Shown here piece after piece: positions 36,422 through 44,712 of a stretch of 64,000 bases of DNA. Below the pieces are notes generated by a model, which was not told where the DNA came from, made no database searches, and worked only from the letters and a program-made list of their open reading frames with translations. The DNA comes from Campylobacteraceae bacterium (lineage in GTDB: Bacteria > Campylobacterota > Campylobacteria > Campylobacterales > Campylobacteraceae), in the NCBI GenBank assembly GCA_900753405.1, contig CAADYZ010000018.1, positions 35,192 to 99,191 on the forward strand. The letters are read 5' to 3'. Position numbers and translations under genes: made by a program. Each line of letters opens with the position of its first letter. The first letter of the stretch is position 1.

Positions 36422-37071
36422 TTTGCCTCCTTGTTAAGTTGTGAAAAGTTTTGCAAAAACCAGAGGATCGCAAAGCTAAGATTTGGCGCTTTGACCTTGT
36501 TTTCGTCTGAAATGAGCTCTAAAAGCTCGCTTCGCGGCACGAATTCGAGGCTGATGTCCTCATCATCCGTCCCACCGCCTTGCGTGAGGCGTTGCGAGTC
36601 GTTGATTGTGGCGTAGAAGAGCGTTTGTCTCGCCGCCGCAAAGCCAAGTGCGCTAAAATGGCTTGCCACGCGCCTTAGTGCGCCAGCCTCAACCGCAAAG
36701 CCTGTCTCTTCTAAGATCTCCTCGCTTGCCGTTTGCGCCTCGCTCTTGTTTTTGTCCATAAGCCCCGCGCAAAGCTCGTAAGTATAGGCGTTTTTGGCAA
36801 GTCGGTTCGCCTCTTTGTCGTCTATCTCAAAATTCCCTTGAAAATTCTGCGCGCCGACTTCGCACTTTGCAAAATACGCCCACACGCTCGGGCGAAACTG
36901 CCGCACAAGCAAGATCGCATCCTTCTGCGTGTGGTAAAGCAGCACTGCCACGCTGTCAAAAACCTCCGCACAATCCCACTTTCTGCATTTGCCCGCTTGC
37001 TTAAACTCAATGCTAAATGTCTTTACAAATTTGCTTTTTTCAAGTGGTTTGATCTGAAATTCGCTAAACAT
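36418..37071 (-). CDS. Nudix hydrolase, NUDT14-like (UDP-sugar/ADP-sugar diphosphatase)
   Basis: 217 residues. The sequence around the Nudix box (YELCAGLMDKNKSEAQ, then SEEILEETGF) keeps the metal-binding EExxEE pattern but lacks the usual Glu at position 7 and Arg at position 15. The residues after it (ALRRVASHF, ARQTLFYATI) resemble eukaryotic NUDT14 UDP-glucose diphosphatases, where position 7 is also deviant. ATG 37071 follows AAAGGAGG; the six upstream codons of the open frame are rejected. Confidence 0.85.
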   Translation of the reverse strand: MFSEFQIKPLEKSKFVKTFSIEFKQAGKCRKWDCAEVFDSVAVLLYHTQKDAILLVRQFRPSVWAYFAKCEVGAQNFQGNFEIDDKEANRLAKNAYTYELCAGLMDKNKSEAQTASEEILEETGFAVEAGALRRVASHFSALGFAAARQTLFYATINDSQRLTQGGGTDDEDISLEFVPRSELLELISDENKVKAPNLSFAILWFLQNFSQLNKEAK

Positions 37072-37081
37072 TTTGCCTCCT

Positions 37082-37711
37082 TTACTCAACTTTTAACCTC
37101 TTTTTGCTCTTGCCAAACTCGACAAAAAGCCCGTGAAAACGCGCCGAAAGCTCTTCGCGGCTTTTCTCTCCAAGACGCGCGCCTAGCTCAACTTCGTCAA
37201 AACCGCTTAGCCACTCGCTCGCCTCGTCGTAACTTTCAAACTCAAAGCCAAGCGAGGCGAGAATTTTGTTCGTGTAGGCGTCAATAACGACAATGTCTCT
37301 TTTGCACGCGTAGCACAAAATGGCGTCACAGCTTTCAAAACCGACCCCTTTTTGAGCCAAAAGCCACTCTCGCTGCGTGTTTTGGCGAAACTGCTCAAAC
37401 GAGCCAAATTCTTGCAAAATGGCGTTGCAAAGCGAGTGTAGCCGTTTGGCTTTTGTGTTGTAAAAGCCGCTTGGTTTGACGAGCTCGGCTAGCGTTTGCG
37501 GCGGGATGCGCGCTAAGTCTTGCAACTCTTTTACACCAGCGTTTTTAAGGTTTTCAAGCGACCTCTCAACGCCTTGCCATTTTGCGTTTTGCGTCAAAAT
37601 CGCCCCCGCGATAATCCAAAAACTGCCGTAACCTTCCCACCAAAACGGATTTGTCTCAAAGTCAAAATTCACCTCTTTTTCAAGCGCTAAAAAAATCTCA
37701 GTCGGCGTCAT
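37082..37711 (-). CDS. MagIII-type 3-methyladenine DNA glycosylase (endonuclease III superfamily)
   Basis: 209 residues. The HhH-GPD fold is shown by FWIIAGAILTQNAKW near the N-terminus, helix-hairpin-helix KGVGFESCDAILCYA and the catalytic Asp in VVIDAYT. The Lys expected for lyase-type EndoIII after GVG is absent, and no C-terminal [4Fe-4S] cysteines are seen. Both fit the monofunctional MagIII of Helicobacter. It excises alkylated purines. ATG 37711 follows GAGGGT. It lies directly downstream of dnaX. Confidence 0.85.
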   Translation of the reverse strand: MTPTEIFLALEKEVNFDFETNPFWWEGYGSFWIIAGAILTQNAKWQGVERSLENLKNAGVKELQDLARIPPQTLAELVKPSGFYNTKAKRLHSLCNAILQEFGSFEQFRQNTQREWLLAQKGVGFESCDAILCYACKRDIVVIDAYTNKILASLGFEFESYDEASEWLSGFDEVELGARLGEKSREELSARFHGLFVEFGKSKKRLKVE

Positions 37712-37718
37712 CTTACCC

Positions 37719-39611
37719 TCAATTTTGTTTGATCTGCGGTGCGCCAAAAAGCTTGTCAAGCTCCTTTAACGCCTCGTTTTGCGGCTTGACATTTGTCGCC
37801 AAAGTCGAAAAGTCTAAGTTCATCTTGCCCTCCTGCCTAACCTCGCTTGTTGCCTCGTTTGTGTAAAAACTCTCGACATTTGGCACGCTTTCGTCAAGCT
37901 GGTAGTCAAAGTCCGCTTCTGGCAAATCCTGCGTCTCAGTCGGCGGCGGCGTGAAATTTTGGCTTGCTGGTGGCGTGGTTTGCGCAAAATTTTGGCTTGC
38001 CACCGAAGTTTGCGTGAAGTTTTTCTCCTCCGCCGTAGCACTCTTTTGCCACGGCTGCGGTGCTAAAATCAAATTTGGTTTTGACAAATCTTGCGCCTCG
38101 TCTTGCGCAACTTTTGTGCTTGTCAAAACCGAATTTGAGTTAGAAAACGCGCCGTTTAGCACGCTTTGAAGCGGCGTTTGTTCGGTTTTTACGACTGGTT
38201 TAAACACAGCGTTTGCACCAAAAAATTCGCGCAAAACTTGCGTGATGAATTTGCCGTTTGCCCGCAACATCTCGCTTGCTTTTTGCGTCTTTTGGTAAGA
38301 CAAAATCAACTCGTCATTTTCAAATTTGATAAATCCTAAATGCTCGTCAAAACACTCGCCAAGCTCGATGCTTCTATCATAAATTTTATTCACAAACTTT
38401 TTGTAAGCCTCCTCGTGCGAAGTAGGGCGTGGCGTGTTTTGGTTTGAAGGCGCAGGACGCGGCGGCAACGGCTCGCGCGCGCTCAAACTCGCCTGTTTGT
38501 TTGAAGCCGCCACCGCAACGCCGCCTGCAAAATTCTTTGCTAAACCAGCCTTGCTTGCACTAAAATTTGCCCGCCCGTTCGCCTCCTCGTCTTCGCTGCT
38601 TAGCACGCTTAACGCCTCGCGCAGGTTAAAGAGCGTGATGTAAAGCACAAATTCGCCGTCCGCACCGTTTTCTAGCAGGCTTTTTGCGTTTGAGAGGATT
38701 TTGAAAAAACGCGTGATGCTAAGTAGCGAAAAGTCACTCTCTTTGCTTAAAAGCTGCTCTTTTAAACTCTCGATCATCTCGCTGATTAACATATCCGCCT
38801 CAAAGCCCTCCAAGCTTTGGATTAACTCCACCAAGTCGCCTGAGATGATGGTTTTGAAGATGTTGTCGATGAGTTTTGGATCAGCAAGGTTGAGCATCTC
38901 CACAACCGAGTCTTGTGTGATGTTTCGTTTTGAGTAGCTTGCGGCTTGTTCTAAAAGCGTGATGGCGTCTCTTAAACTTCCGCGCCCGCAACGCGCGATG
39001 ATCCCAACGGCTTTTGGCTCGTAGGCGATCTGCTCGTTTTGCAGGATGTATTCAAGTCTAGCACAAATTTGCGCCCGTGCGATCGCACCGAAGCGGAAGT
39101 GTTGCGTGCGCGAGAGGATTGTCGGCAGAAGTTTTAGCGGGTCAGTCGTTGCGAGGATGAATTTGACATAACTCGGCGGCTCTTCAAGCGTCTTTAAAAG
39201 CGCGTTGCTCGCCTCCTTTGTTAGCATATGCGCTTCGTCTAGGATGAAAATTTTAAACCGCGCAGTCGAAGGAGCGTATTTTGTCAGCTCTATGAGGTCG
39301 CGGATGTCGTCTATTTTGCGGTTGCTCGCCGCGTCCATCTCGACAATGTCGATGTGGCGATTTTCGTTGGCTTGAATGCAGTTTGAGCACTCCTCGCACG
39401 GCGTTGCGCTGATCCCTTTTTCGCAAATAAGCGCCTTCGCAAAGATCCTCGCACTCGTGGTTTTGCCGCTTCCTCGAAGCCCTGAAAAGAGGTAGGCGTT
39501 GCCGATTTTGTTTGAGTTTAGCACAAACGAGAGCGACTCGCTAACCGCCTTCTGTCCGATCAAATCCGCAAATTGCCTCGGTCTGTATTTTAACGCTAAT
39601 GTCTGCTGCAT
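37719..39611 (-). CDS. dnaX: DNA polymerase III subunit gamma/tau
   Basis: 630 residues. Clamp-loader ATPase: Walker A GLRGSGKTTSA, zinc module CEECSNC, Walker B FILDEAHMLT, sensor TTDPLKLLPTILSR. The C-terminal half is a low-complexity, Pro/Gln/Ala-rich tail. Two RAATTYG repeats are translated there: 38065-38088 (LSKPNLILAPQ) and 38120-38139 (SNSVLTSTK). No frameshift site for a short gamma form is obvious. It is encoded 10 bp from folP within a replication cluster (dnaX, holB, hobA). Confidence 0.95.
   Translation of the reverse strand: MQQTLALKYRPRQFADLIGQKAVSESLSFVLNSNKIGNAYLFSGLRGSGKTTSARIFAKALICEKGISATPCEECSNCIQANENRHIDIVEMDAASNRKIDDIRDLIELTKYAPSTARFKIFILDEAHMLTKEASNALLKTLEEPPSYVKFILATTDPLKLLPTILSRTQHFRFGAIARAQICARLEYILQNEQIAYEPKAVGIIARCGRGSLRDAITLLEQAASYSKRNITQDSVVEMLNLADPKLIDNIFKTIISGDLVELIQSLEGFEADMLISEMIESLKEQLLSKESDFSLLSITRFFKILSNAKSLLENGADGEFVLYITLFNLREALSVLSSEDEEANGRANFSASKAGLAKNFAGGVAVAASNKQASLSAREPLPPRPAPSNQNTPRPTSHEEAYKKFVNKIYDRSIELGECFDEHLGFIKFENDELILSYQKTQKASEMLRANGKFITQVLREFFGANAVFKPVVKTEQTPLQSVLNGAFSNSNSVLTSTKVAQDEAQDLSKPNLILAPQPWQKSATAEEKNFTQTSVASQNFAQTTPPASQNFTPPPTETQDLPEADFDYQLDESVPNVESFYTNEATSEVRQEGKMNLDFSTLATNVKPQNEALKELDKLFGAPQIKQN
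38065..38139. repeat. Two dispersed repeats translated within dnaX
   Basis: AAAATCAAATTTGGTTTTGA-type copy at 38065-38088 and TGTCAAAACCGAATTTGAG at 38120-38138. They lie 31 bp apart in the variable tail and encode KPNLIL and SNSVL peptides in two different frames of the repeat. Confidence 0.8.
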
Positions 39612-39621
39612 CCTAACTCCT

Positions 39622-40836
39622 TTAAATTTTCTCGTATGCTTTTAAGAGGTCAAACACCTGTTTTGTCTCAAAAATGTCGTGTGCGCGGATGAAATTCGCG
39701 CCGTTTTCCACTGCTTTTAGGTGCAAAAATAGCGTTCCTGCAAGTCTTTCTTCAACGCTGCTTGGGCTGTAAAAATTCACCACGCTTTTGCGGCTTGCCC
39801 CAACTAAAAGTGGCATTTTAAACTTGCAAAAATGGCTTAAATGTTTGATTAAAATGAGGTTTTGCGGCTGCGTTTTGCCAAAGCCGATCCCAACATCCAA
39901 AACCACCTTTTTCACCCCAAATTCGCGGCACTTTTGAAGCTGAGTTGCGAAAAACTCGCTCACTTCGCCTAAGATGTCAAGTTCTTGTGCCTCACCCGAA
40001 TTTGTCAAATTTGAATTTGACTTGCCGCCGCCGCAAACGCCGTCAAAGCCGTGCATCAAGCAATACTGTGCGTCAAACTCCGCCGCCGCGCGCATCGCCT
40101 CAGGACTTGCGGCGATGTCATTTACAAGCCCAAAACCCGCGTTAAGGGCGATCTTTAACGCCTCGTAGCAGTAGCTGTCTAAGCTAAAAACCGCTTCGTC
40201 AAGTAACGGGCTTTGACGCAAAATCCCAACCACCTCGCTCACTCGTGCAACCTCTTCGTCCGCTCCGCAATACACACTGCCAGGGCGCGAACTAACCACA
40301 CCAATGTCGATGTAGGTTGCGCCGTTTGCGATGAACTCCTCGCACCTTTTTAGCAACTCTTGCTTGCTTGTGCGTGAGGCTGGGTTTAAGCTGTCTTCTG
40401 TGACATTCACCACGCCCATAATCTGCCTTACGCGGCAAGTTTTGGCGCTAAACTCGGCGTCAAAACCCTCCAAAAACTCGCTTGACGCCTCTTTTGTGTC
40501 AAATTCGCCAAGCAAGACGCCAAGTTTTTTTAGCCCAAAGTCTTGGCAGATGCATTTTTGCCTAAGCCGTCGTAGTTGTGCGGGCGTGCCAAAAAGTAGC
40601 GCTGAGGTTTGGTTAAGCCCGCCTAAAATCGTCTCTTTACTCACCGCAACATCCGCCCCAACGCTGATGGCGTCTTGTTTGAGGATGTTTGCGGCGGCGA
40701 TTTTGAGGTTTTGAATGAAGTAGAATTCGATCTCTATTTTCTCTTGCAAAATTCCAATTCCGCCCTTTGTGACGCCGATTTTTTCGCAGTTTTTGACAAA
40801 ATTTTCGCTTTGTTGGTTTAATTTAAAAACTTTCAT
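39622..40836 (-). CDS. folP: Dihydropteroate synthase
   Basis: 404 residues. The C-terminal two thirds is the TIM barrel of the folate pathway enzyme: IMGVVNVTEDSL (pterin/phosphate loop), YIDIGVVSSRPGS, FGLVNDIAAS, and LLVGASRKS. The N-terminal ~135 residues form an extra domain typical of campylobacterial FolP. A repeat copy at 40000-40021 adds GGKSNSNLTNSGE in the barrel near the MHGF segment. Its start overlaps the holB stop by four bases. Confidence 0.95.
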   Translation of the reverse strand: MKVFKLNQQSENFVKNCEKIGVTKGGIGILQEKIEIEFYFIQNLKIAAANILKQDAISVGADVAVSKETILGGLNQTSALLFGTPAQLRRLRQKCICQDFGLKKLGVLLGEFDTKEASSEFLEGFDAEFSAKTCRVRQIMGVVNVTEDSLNPASRTSKQELLKRCEEFIANGATYIDIGVVSSRPGSVYCGADEEVARVSEVVGILRQSPLLDEAVFSLDSYCYEALKIALNAGFGLVNDIAASPEAMRAAAEFDAQYCLMHGFDGVCGGGKSNSNLTNSGEAQELDILGEVSEFFATQLQKCREFGVKKVVLDVGIGFGKTQPQNLILIKHLSHFCKFKMPLLVGASRKSVVNFYSPSSVEERLAGTLFLHLKAVENGANFIRAHDIFETKQVFDLLKAYEKI

Positions 40837-41483
40837 ACTCGTCTTTCTAAAAAAAGTAGCAAAAGCGGCGTTGCAACCGCCTCTTGTTTGAGTCCGCCTG
40901 AGTCGGCGGTGATGAGTTTTAGCAGCTCAAAAAAGTAGTTAAAGTCCGCTAGACTGAATTTGAAATGGTTGCTTTTTAACGCCTTGCAGATGAGTGTTTT
41001 TGTGAGGTTTGTAAGCTCCTCGCGCGCCTCTTGCGCCTCTTTTTTCTCGCCGTTTTTTTGCTTTTCAAGCTTTGAGATGAAGCCAAAAACGCTTTGCAAA
41101 TCAAGCCTTTGCAGGTCAAGTCCCAACTCCTTTTCCTCTTTTTTCACAAAACTCTGACGCATCATCATCCGCGAGCGGATTGTCGGCAGAAGGAGGTTTT
41201 TGTTGCTCGCAACTAGCACAAATTCGACATTTCTCGGCGGTTCTTCAAGCGTTTTTAAAAGCGCATTTTGCGCTTGGACGCCGTAAAATTTCGCAAAAAT
41301 GGCGATGGTTTTTAGCTCCTCTTCGGCAATGTAGGCTTTGTCTAAAATCTGCCTCACGCCAAAGCTTCCGCCATCCTCGCCGATCAAAAGTCGGTCAAAC
41401 TCAAAAAGCTCCAACTTCGCCTTGCTTGCCTCCAACTCTTTTTTGACGGAGGCAAAGTCGTTTGAGATGATGATTTCGTTCAT
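40833..41483 (-). CDS. holB: DNA polymerase III delta-prime subunit (HolB-like)
   Basis: 216 residues. A shortened clamp-loader subunit with QNALLKTLEEPPRNVEFVLV and LLPTIRSRM, the region matched in DnaX (NALLKTLEEPPSYVKFIL). No P-loop is present, as expected for delta-prime in this phylum. Gene order folP-holB-hobA is the same as in Helicobacter. It overlaps folP and lies 8 bp downstream of hobA. Confidence 0.9.
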   Translation of the reverse strand: MNEIIISNDFASVKKELEASKAKLELFEFDRLLIGEDGGSFGVRQILDKAYIAEEELKTIAIFAKFYGVQAQNALLKTLEEPPRNVEFVLVASNKNLLLPTIRSRMMMRQSFVKKEEKELGLDLQRLDLQSVFGFISKLEKQKNGEKKEAQEAREELTNLTKTLICKALKSNHFKFSLADFNYFFELLKLITADSGGLKQEAVATPLLLLFLERRV

Positions 41484-41491
41484 AGCGCGCC

Positions 41492-42031
41492 TTAATTAAT
41501 GGTGATTTTGCCGTGCAAAACGCCGCTGATGCTGCGGTTGAAAAGCTCAAAAAGTTGCAGCAGTTTCGCGTCTAAAAGCTCGTCTCGTGACGAAAGCAAA
41601 AAGCTGTTTGCGTCTTGTTGGTCAAAAAGCCAAAGATAGCCGTTTTCCTTGCCGCGGACAAATTGTGCGTTTTTTGCGCCTGCTTTGCCGATGAAAAAGT
41701 GGATGAAGCCTTGCGGAAAGGCGATTTTTAGCATATCTTCAAGCAGACTAAACTCCTCGGGCGTTTGCAGCTCTTCAAAGCCGTCAAAGAGCGATTTGAG
41801 CGAGAAAAACGGCAGTAACGGACGCAGATTTGCCTTGTCGTTGATGTTGTGTAGAAAATACTTCACAAACCACTCGCGCTCCTTGTCGCTGCTTAGCACA
41901 AACGCCTTGCCTTCAAGCAACATCGCAATCCTCTCTTGCAGCGGCAAAACCCACTCGACACGCCGCCCTTCAACCCAGCCGAAATTGTTGTTTTTGTGGA
42001 TGAAGTCCAGCGTCCATTCCATCAGCTTCAT
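41492..42031 (-). CDS. hobA: HobA, DnaA-binding initiation factor
   Basis: 179 residues. HobA tetramers bind DnaA domain I and promote orisome assembly in Campylobacterota. Support comes from length, the N-terminal MEWTLDFI segment, the ISGVLHGKI end, and the conserved position next to holB and folP. It overlaps tmk by four bases. No catalytic motifs are expected. Identification relies more on synteny than on motif strength. Confidence 0.82.
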   Translation of the reverse strand: MKLMEWTLDFIHKNNNFGWVEGRRVEWVLPLQERIAMLLEGKAFVLSSDKEREWFVKYFLHNINDKANLRPLLPFFSLKSLFDGFEELQTPEEFSLLEDMLKIAFPQGFIHFFIGKAGAKNAQFVRGKENGYLWLFDQQDANSFLLSSRDELLDAKLLQLFELFNRSISGVLHGKITIN

Positions 42032-42642
42032 CGCCGCTCCTTACTCGAATTTGTCAAAACCGAATTTGACTCGCATTTTACGAAATTCACGATCTTTTGC
42101 GTGACTTCAACTTGCGGCAAACTCGCATTAATGGCGATGAAATCAGCTTTTAAAAACTCCAAAACCTGCCGCATCGCCTCTTGGACTCGCAAAAGGTAAG
42201 AAAAGCCGCGCGACTCGATGGCGTCTTGGCTTTTACGGCTGTTTAAGCGCGCCTCAAACAGCCTTTCGCTGCCCTCTAAAAGCACGAATTTTCCCTCCAA
42301 ACAACCTTGCAGAGCAAAGCGGTTTAGCTCCAAAAGTTGGGCTAAATTCCCGCCGTTTGCCACGCCGTAAGCAACGCCGCTGACAAAACCGCGGTCAGAA
42401 AAAATCAAATTTGATTTTTGCAAAACTCCGCCGCTTAAAACTTGCTTAAAATGCTCCGCGCGGTCTGCCAAAAACAGCAACGCCTCCGCCTCTTTGCTTT
42501 GCAGCCGCCCGCTTAACAAAATCTCCCGCAAAGCGGCGTTAAACGGCTCGGCGGTGAAGGTTGCGTGGCTAAAAGCCTGCTTTAAAGCGGCGATTTGCGT
42601 GCTTTTTCCAACGCCATCAACGCCTTCTAGATAAACTAACAT
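42028..42642 (-). CDS. tmk: Thymidylate kinase
   Basis: 204 residues. dTMP to dTDP. P-loop GVDGVGKST at residues 7-15, FSDRGFVSGVAY as the DR(F/Y) motif, and a lid-region RKSQDAIESRG. The start at ATG 42642 (AAGGA upstream) overlaps coaD; the longer open frame covers coaD antisense-phase codons and is rejected. Repeats are translated at 42401-42425 (LQKSNLIFSD, directly before the DRG motif) and at the C-terminus 42046-42073 (CESNSVLTNSS), so the last residues are repeat-derived. Confidence 0.94.
   Translation of the reverse strand: MLVYLEGVDGVGKSTQIAALKQAFSHATFTAEPFNAALREILLSGRLQSKEAEALLFLADRAEHFKQVLSGGVLQKSNLIFSDRGFVSGVAYGVANGGNLAQLLELNRFALQGCLEGKFVLLEGSERLFEARLNSRKSQDAIESRGFSYLLRVQEAMRQVLEFLKADFIAINASLPQVEVTQKIVNFVKCESNSVLTNSSKERR
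42401..42425. repeat. Dispersed repeat adjoining the tmk DR motif
   Basis: AAAATCAAATTTGATTTTTG and the following CAAAA encode QKSNLIF. The catalytic DRG follows two residues later, so the repeat replaces the strand leading into the active site. Confidence 0.75.
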
Positions 42643-43130
42643 CCCTCGTCCTTTTTGTGGCTTTGCGTCAAAAGCGGCGCGATCTGGCTTGGGACAAACT
42701 CGCCGACCTCGCCGCCGTGAAGTAAGATGTTGCGCACGATCGAGCTTGAAATGAACGAGTGCGTCAGTTTTGGCATAAAATAAATCGTCTCCAACTCCGC
42801 CCAAAGCTGCTTGTTTGCGTAGCCGATCTGCAATTCGTATTCAAAGTCGCTCACCGCGCGAAGCCCGCGGACGATGACATTTGTCCCTTCGCTTTTTGCA
42901 AGTTGAGCAAGTAGGTTGCCAAAGCCGATGACCTTGACCTTTTCGCCAAACTCAGCCACGCTCAAACGGGCAAATTCCAGCCTTTTTTCGAGGCTAAAAA
43001 GCGGCTTTTTGCCCTCGTTTGCCGCAACGGCGATGACAACTTCGTCAAAGATGCCAAGAGCTTTGCTGACGATGTCTAAATGCCCTTTTGTGATCGGGTC
43101 AAAGGTGCCGGGGTAGATGCATTTTTTCAT
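42636..43130 (-). CDS. coaD: Phosphopantetheine adenylyltransferase
   Basis: 164 residues, penultimate step of coenzyme A synthesis. The nucleotidyltransferase motifs are YPGTFDPITKGHLD at the N-terminus (T/HxGH) and FISSSIVR near the C-terminus. The start is ATG 43130 with GGAGAAAAA upstream. It is the first gene of the minus-strand cluster that runs down to the AsmA-like gene and is divergent from mgtE. Confidence 0.97.
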   Translation of the reverse strand: MKKCIYPGTFDPITKGHLDIVSKALGIFDEVVIAVAANEGKKPLFSLEKRLEFARLSVAEFGEKVKVIGFGNLLAQLAKSEGTNVIVRGLRAVSDFEYELQIGYANKQLWAELETIYFMPKLTHSFISSSIVRNILLHGGEVGEFVPSQIAPLLTQSHKKDEGC

Positions 43131-43219
43131 TTTTTCTCCATTAAAAATGTCAAGTTTAGCTAAAAAAATCTAAAAAAATTGTAAAAACCGAATTTAATTA
43201 AAGTTTCAAGTTGTTTTGG

Positions 43220-43225
43220 TAAAAT
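43220..43225 (+). promoter_or_regulatory. -10 box of mgtE
   Basis: TAAAAT preceded by TTGTTTTGG, 30 bp before the ATG at 43256, fits the campylobacterial sigma-70 pattern. Confidence 0.45.
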
Positions 43226-43255
43226 GGGCTATTTTGAGTTGAAAAAAGGGCGTGG

Positions 43256-44608
43256 ATGAAGACGCAGATTGACGAGATTAAGAGCGAATTAACCAGACAC
43301 ATCGAAGACAAACGCGAGCTGAGTGCCTCGGAGGTGGCGGACTACCTGCGCGAGTTGAAACGGCAAGACGAAGAGGGTTACACCGAGTTTTTGCGCAAGC
43401 TTGATGATGAGAAGTTGGGCGAAGTCGCCATCGAGCTGCCTGAGCATATGCTTAAAGATGTTTTGCAGGCGTTGCCAAGCGAGAAGATCGCAGGGGCGAT
43501 CGACGAGCTTGACAGTGACGATGCGACTGACTTGCTGCAAAACATCGAAGAGATCGACGAAGAGAAGGCGGGCGAGATTTTTTCTAACCTTGATGAGGAG
43601 AGTCAAAAGGAGATCACAAAGCTCATTAATTACGAAGAAAACGAGGCGGGCGCGTTTATGCAGACTGAGCTTTTCTCCGCCCGCCTTGGCGAGAGTTTGC
43701 AAACGGCGTTGAAGCGGCTAAGGCGGCTGAAACGAGACGAGGAGATCGACAATGTCTATCAACTCTTCGTCACCGACAACGAAAACCGCTTAAAAGCGGT
43801 CATTCCGCTGGATGATTTGCTGCTTTATGACACGGAGTTGAAGCTTAGTCAAATCGCGGCGGCAAACACCGAGCGTTACGCGCCAAAAACAGCGCTTGAC
43901 ACAGACGACATCACGCTCATCGTCTCGATGGTTCAAGACTTTGACCTGCGCTCGGTTGCGGTGGTGAGCGAGGAGGGTGTGCTGCTTGGGCGGATCACGC
44001 CTGATGACATTCACGACTTCGTGCAAGAGAGCGCAACAGGGCAGATCTACCACCTAGCTGGCGTGAGTGACGACGCGGAGGAGGAGACGATTATGCGTGC
44101 GGGAGCTTCGCGGGCGTTGTGGCTTTTGGTTAATCTCATAACCGCGTTTTTAGGCGCGGCGGTGATTAGCAACTTTGAGAGCACGATCGCAAGCTTTGTC
44201 GCGCTTGCGGCGTTGATGCCGCTTGTGGCAAGCCTTGGCGGAAACGCTGGCACGCAAGCGCTCGCCGTGACCGTTAGGTGGCTTGCAGTCGGCGAGACTT
44301 CGTTTGAGAATTTGCGCGAAGTTTTGGCGCGCGAGATGTCGATCGCACTCATCAACGGACTTATCTTTGCCACGCTTGTAGGCGTTGTGGCGTGGGTTTG
44401 GTTTGGGATCACAAAGCTAGGTTTTGTGATCGCCGCAGCGATTTTGATCAACCTTGTGTGCGCGGGCTTTTTTGGCGCGTTCATTCCGCTTATGTTAAAG
44501 CGACTTGGCATCGACCCAGCCGTTGGAAGCTCGGTTTTGCTCACAACGGCGACTGATTTGATCGGATTTTTTGCATTTTTAGCACTTGCGACCGCGTTTT
44601 TGCTCTAA
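43256..44608 (+). CDS. mgtE: Magnesium transporter MgtE
   Basis: 450 residues. Domains in order: N-terminal helical domain rich in Asp/Glu (LDSDDATDLLQNIEE), tandem CBS domains (~residues 135-255, including GRITPDDIHDFV), then five membrane helices with SLGGNAGTQALAVTVR, the pore segment of the family. It transports Mg2+ (possibly Co2+) across the inner membrane, gated by the cytosolic acidic domains. Its stop codon overlaps a perfect repeat palindrome. Confidence 0.95.
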   Translation: MKTQIDEIKSELTRHIEDKRELSASEVADYLRELKRQDEEGYTEFLRKLDDEKLGEVAIELPEHMLKDVLQALPSEKIAGAIDELDSDDATDLLQNIEEIDEEKAGEIFSNLDEESQKEITKLINYEENEAGAFMQTELFSARLGESLQTALKRLRRLKRDEEIDNVYQLFVTDNENRLKAVIPLDDLLLYDTELKLSQIAAANTERYAPKTALDTDDITLIVSMVQDFDLRSVAVVSEEGVLLGRITPDDIHDFVQESATGQIYHLAGVSDDAEEETIMRAGASRALWLLVNLITAFLGAAVISNFESTIASFVALAALMPLVASLGGNAGTQALAVTVRWLAVGETSFENLREVLAREMSIALINGLIFATLVGVVAWVWFGITKLGFVIAAAILINLVCAGFFGAFIPLMLKRLGIDPAVGSSVLLTTATDLIGFFAFLALATAFLL

Positions 44609-44634
44609 ATTGTCAAATTCGAATTTGACAATTT
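44607..44634. terminator. Perfect 28-bp palindrome overlapping the mgtE stop
   Basis: The core TGTCAAATTC-GAATTTGACA is flanked by AAAT and ATTT, with no loop spacer. The TAA stop of mgtE overlaps its first two bases. It is the best preserved short form of the dispersed repeat and probably terminates or insulates transcription before rho. Confidence 0.65.
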
Positions 44635-44658
44635 TAAGCAACTTTAAGCACTTTTTGC

Positions 44659-44664
44659 TAAAAT
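44659..44664 (+). promoter_or_regulatory. -10 box of rho
   Basis: CTTTTTGCTAAAAT gives TAAAAT 49 bp before ATG 44713, with a T-rich upstream tract typical of campylobacterial promoters. Confidence 0.5.
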
Positions 44665-44712
44665 CGCATTTTTACTACAAAAAACTGCAATTTTCTTTCA
44701 CAAAGGTTTTTA

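Noticed and set aside
36418..37071. Inactive Nudix enzyme because Glu7 and Arg15 of the box are changed
   Set aside because: The surrounding sequence matches NUDT14-like diphosphatases, in which the box is naturally deviant. The metal-binding glutamates remain.
42643..42804. N-terminal extension of thymidylate kinase
   Set aside because: It overlaps coaD and is not kinase-like. ATG 42642 has a proper ribosome-binding site and gives the normal P-loop position.
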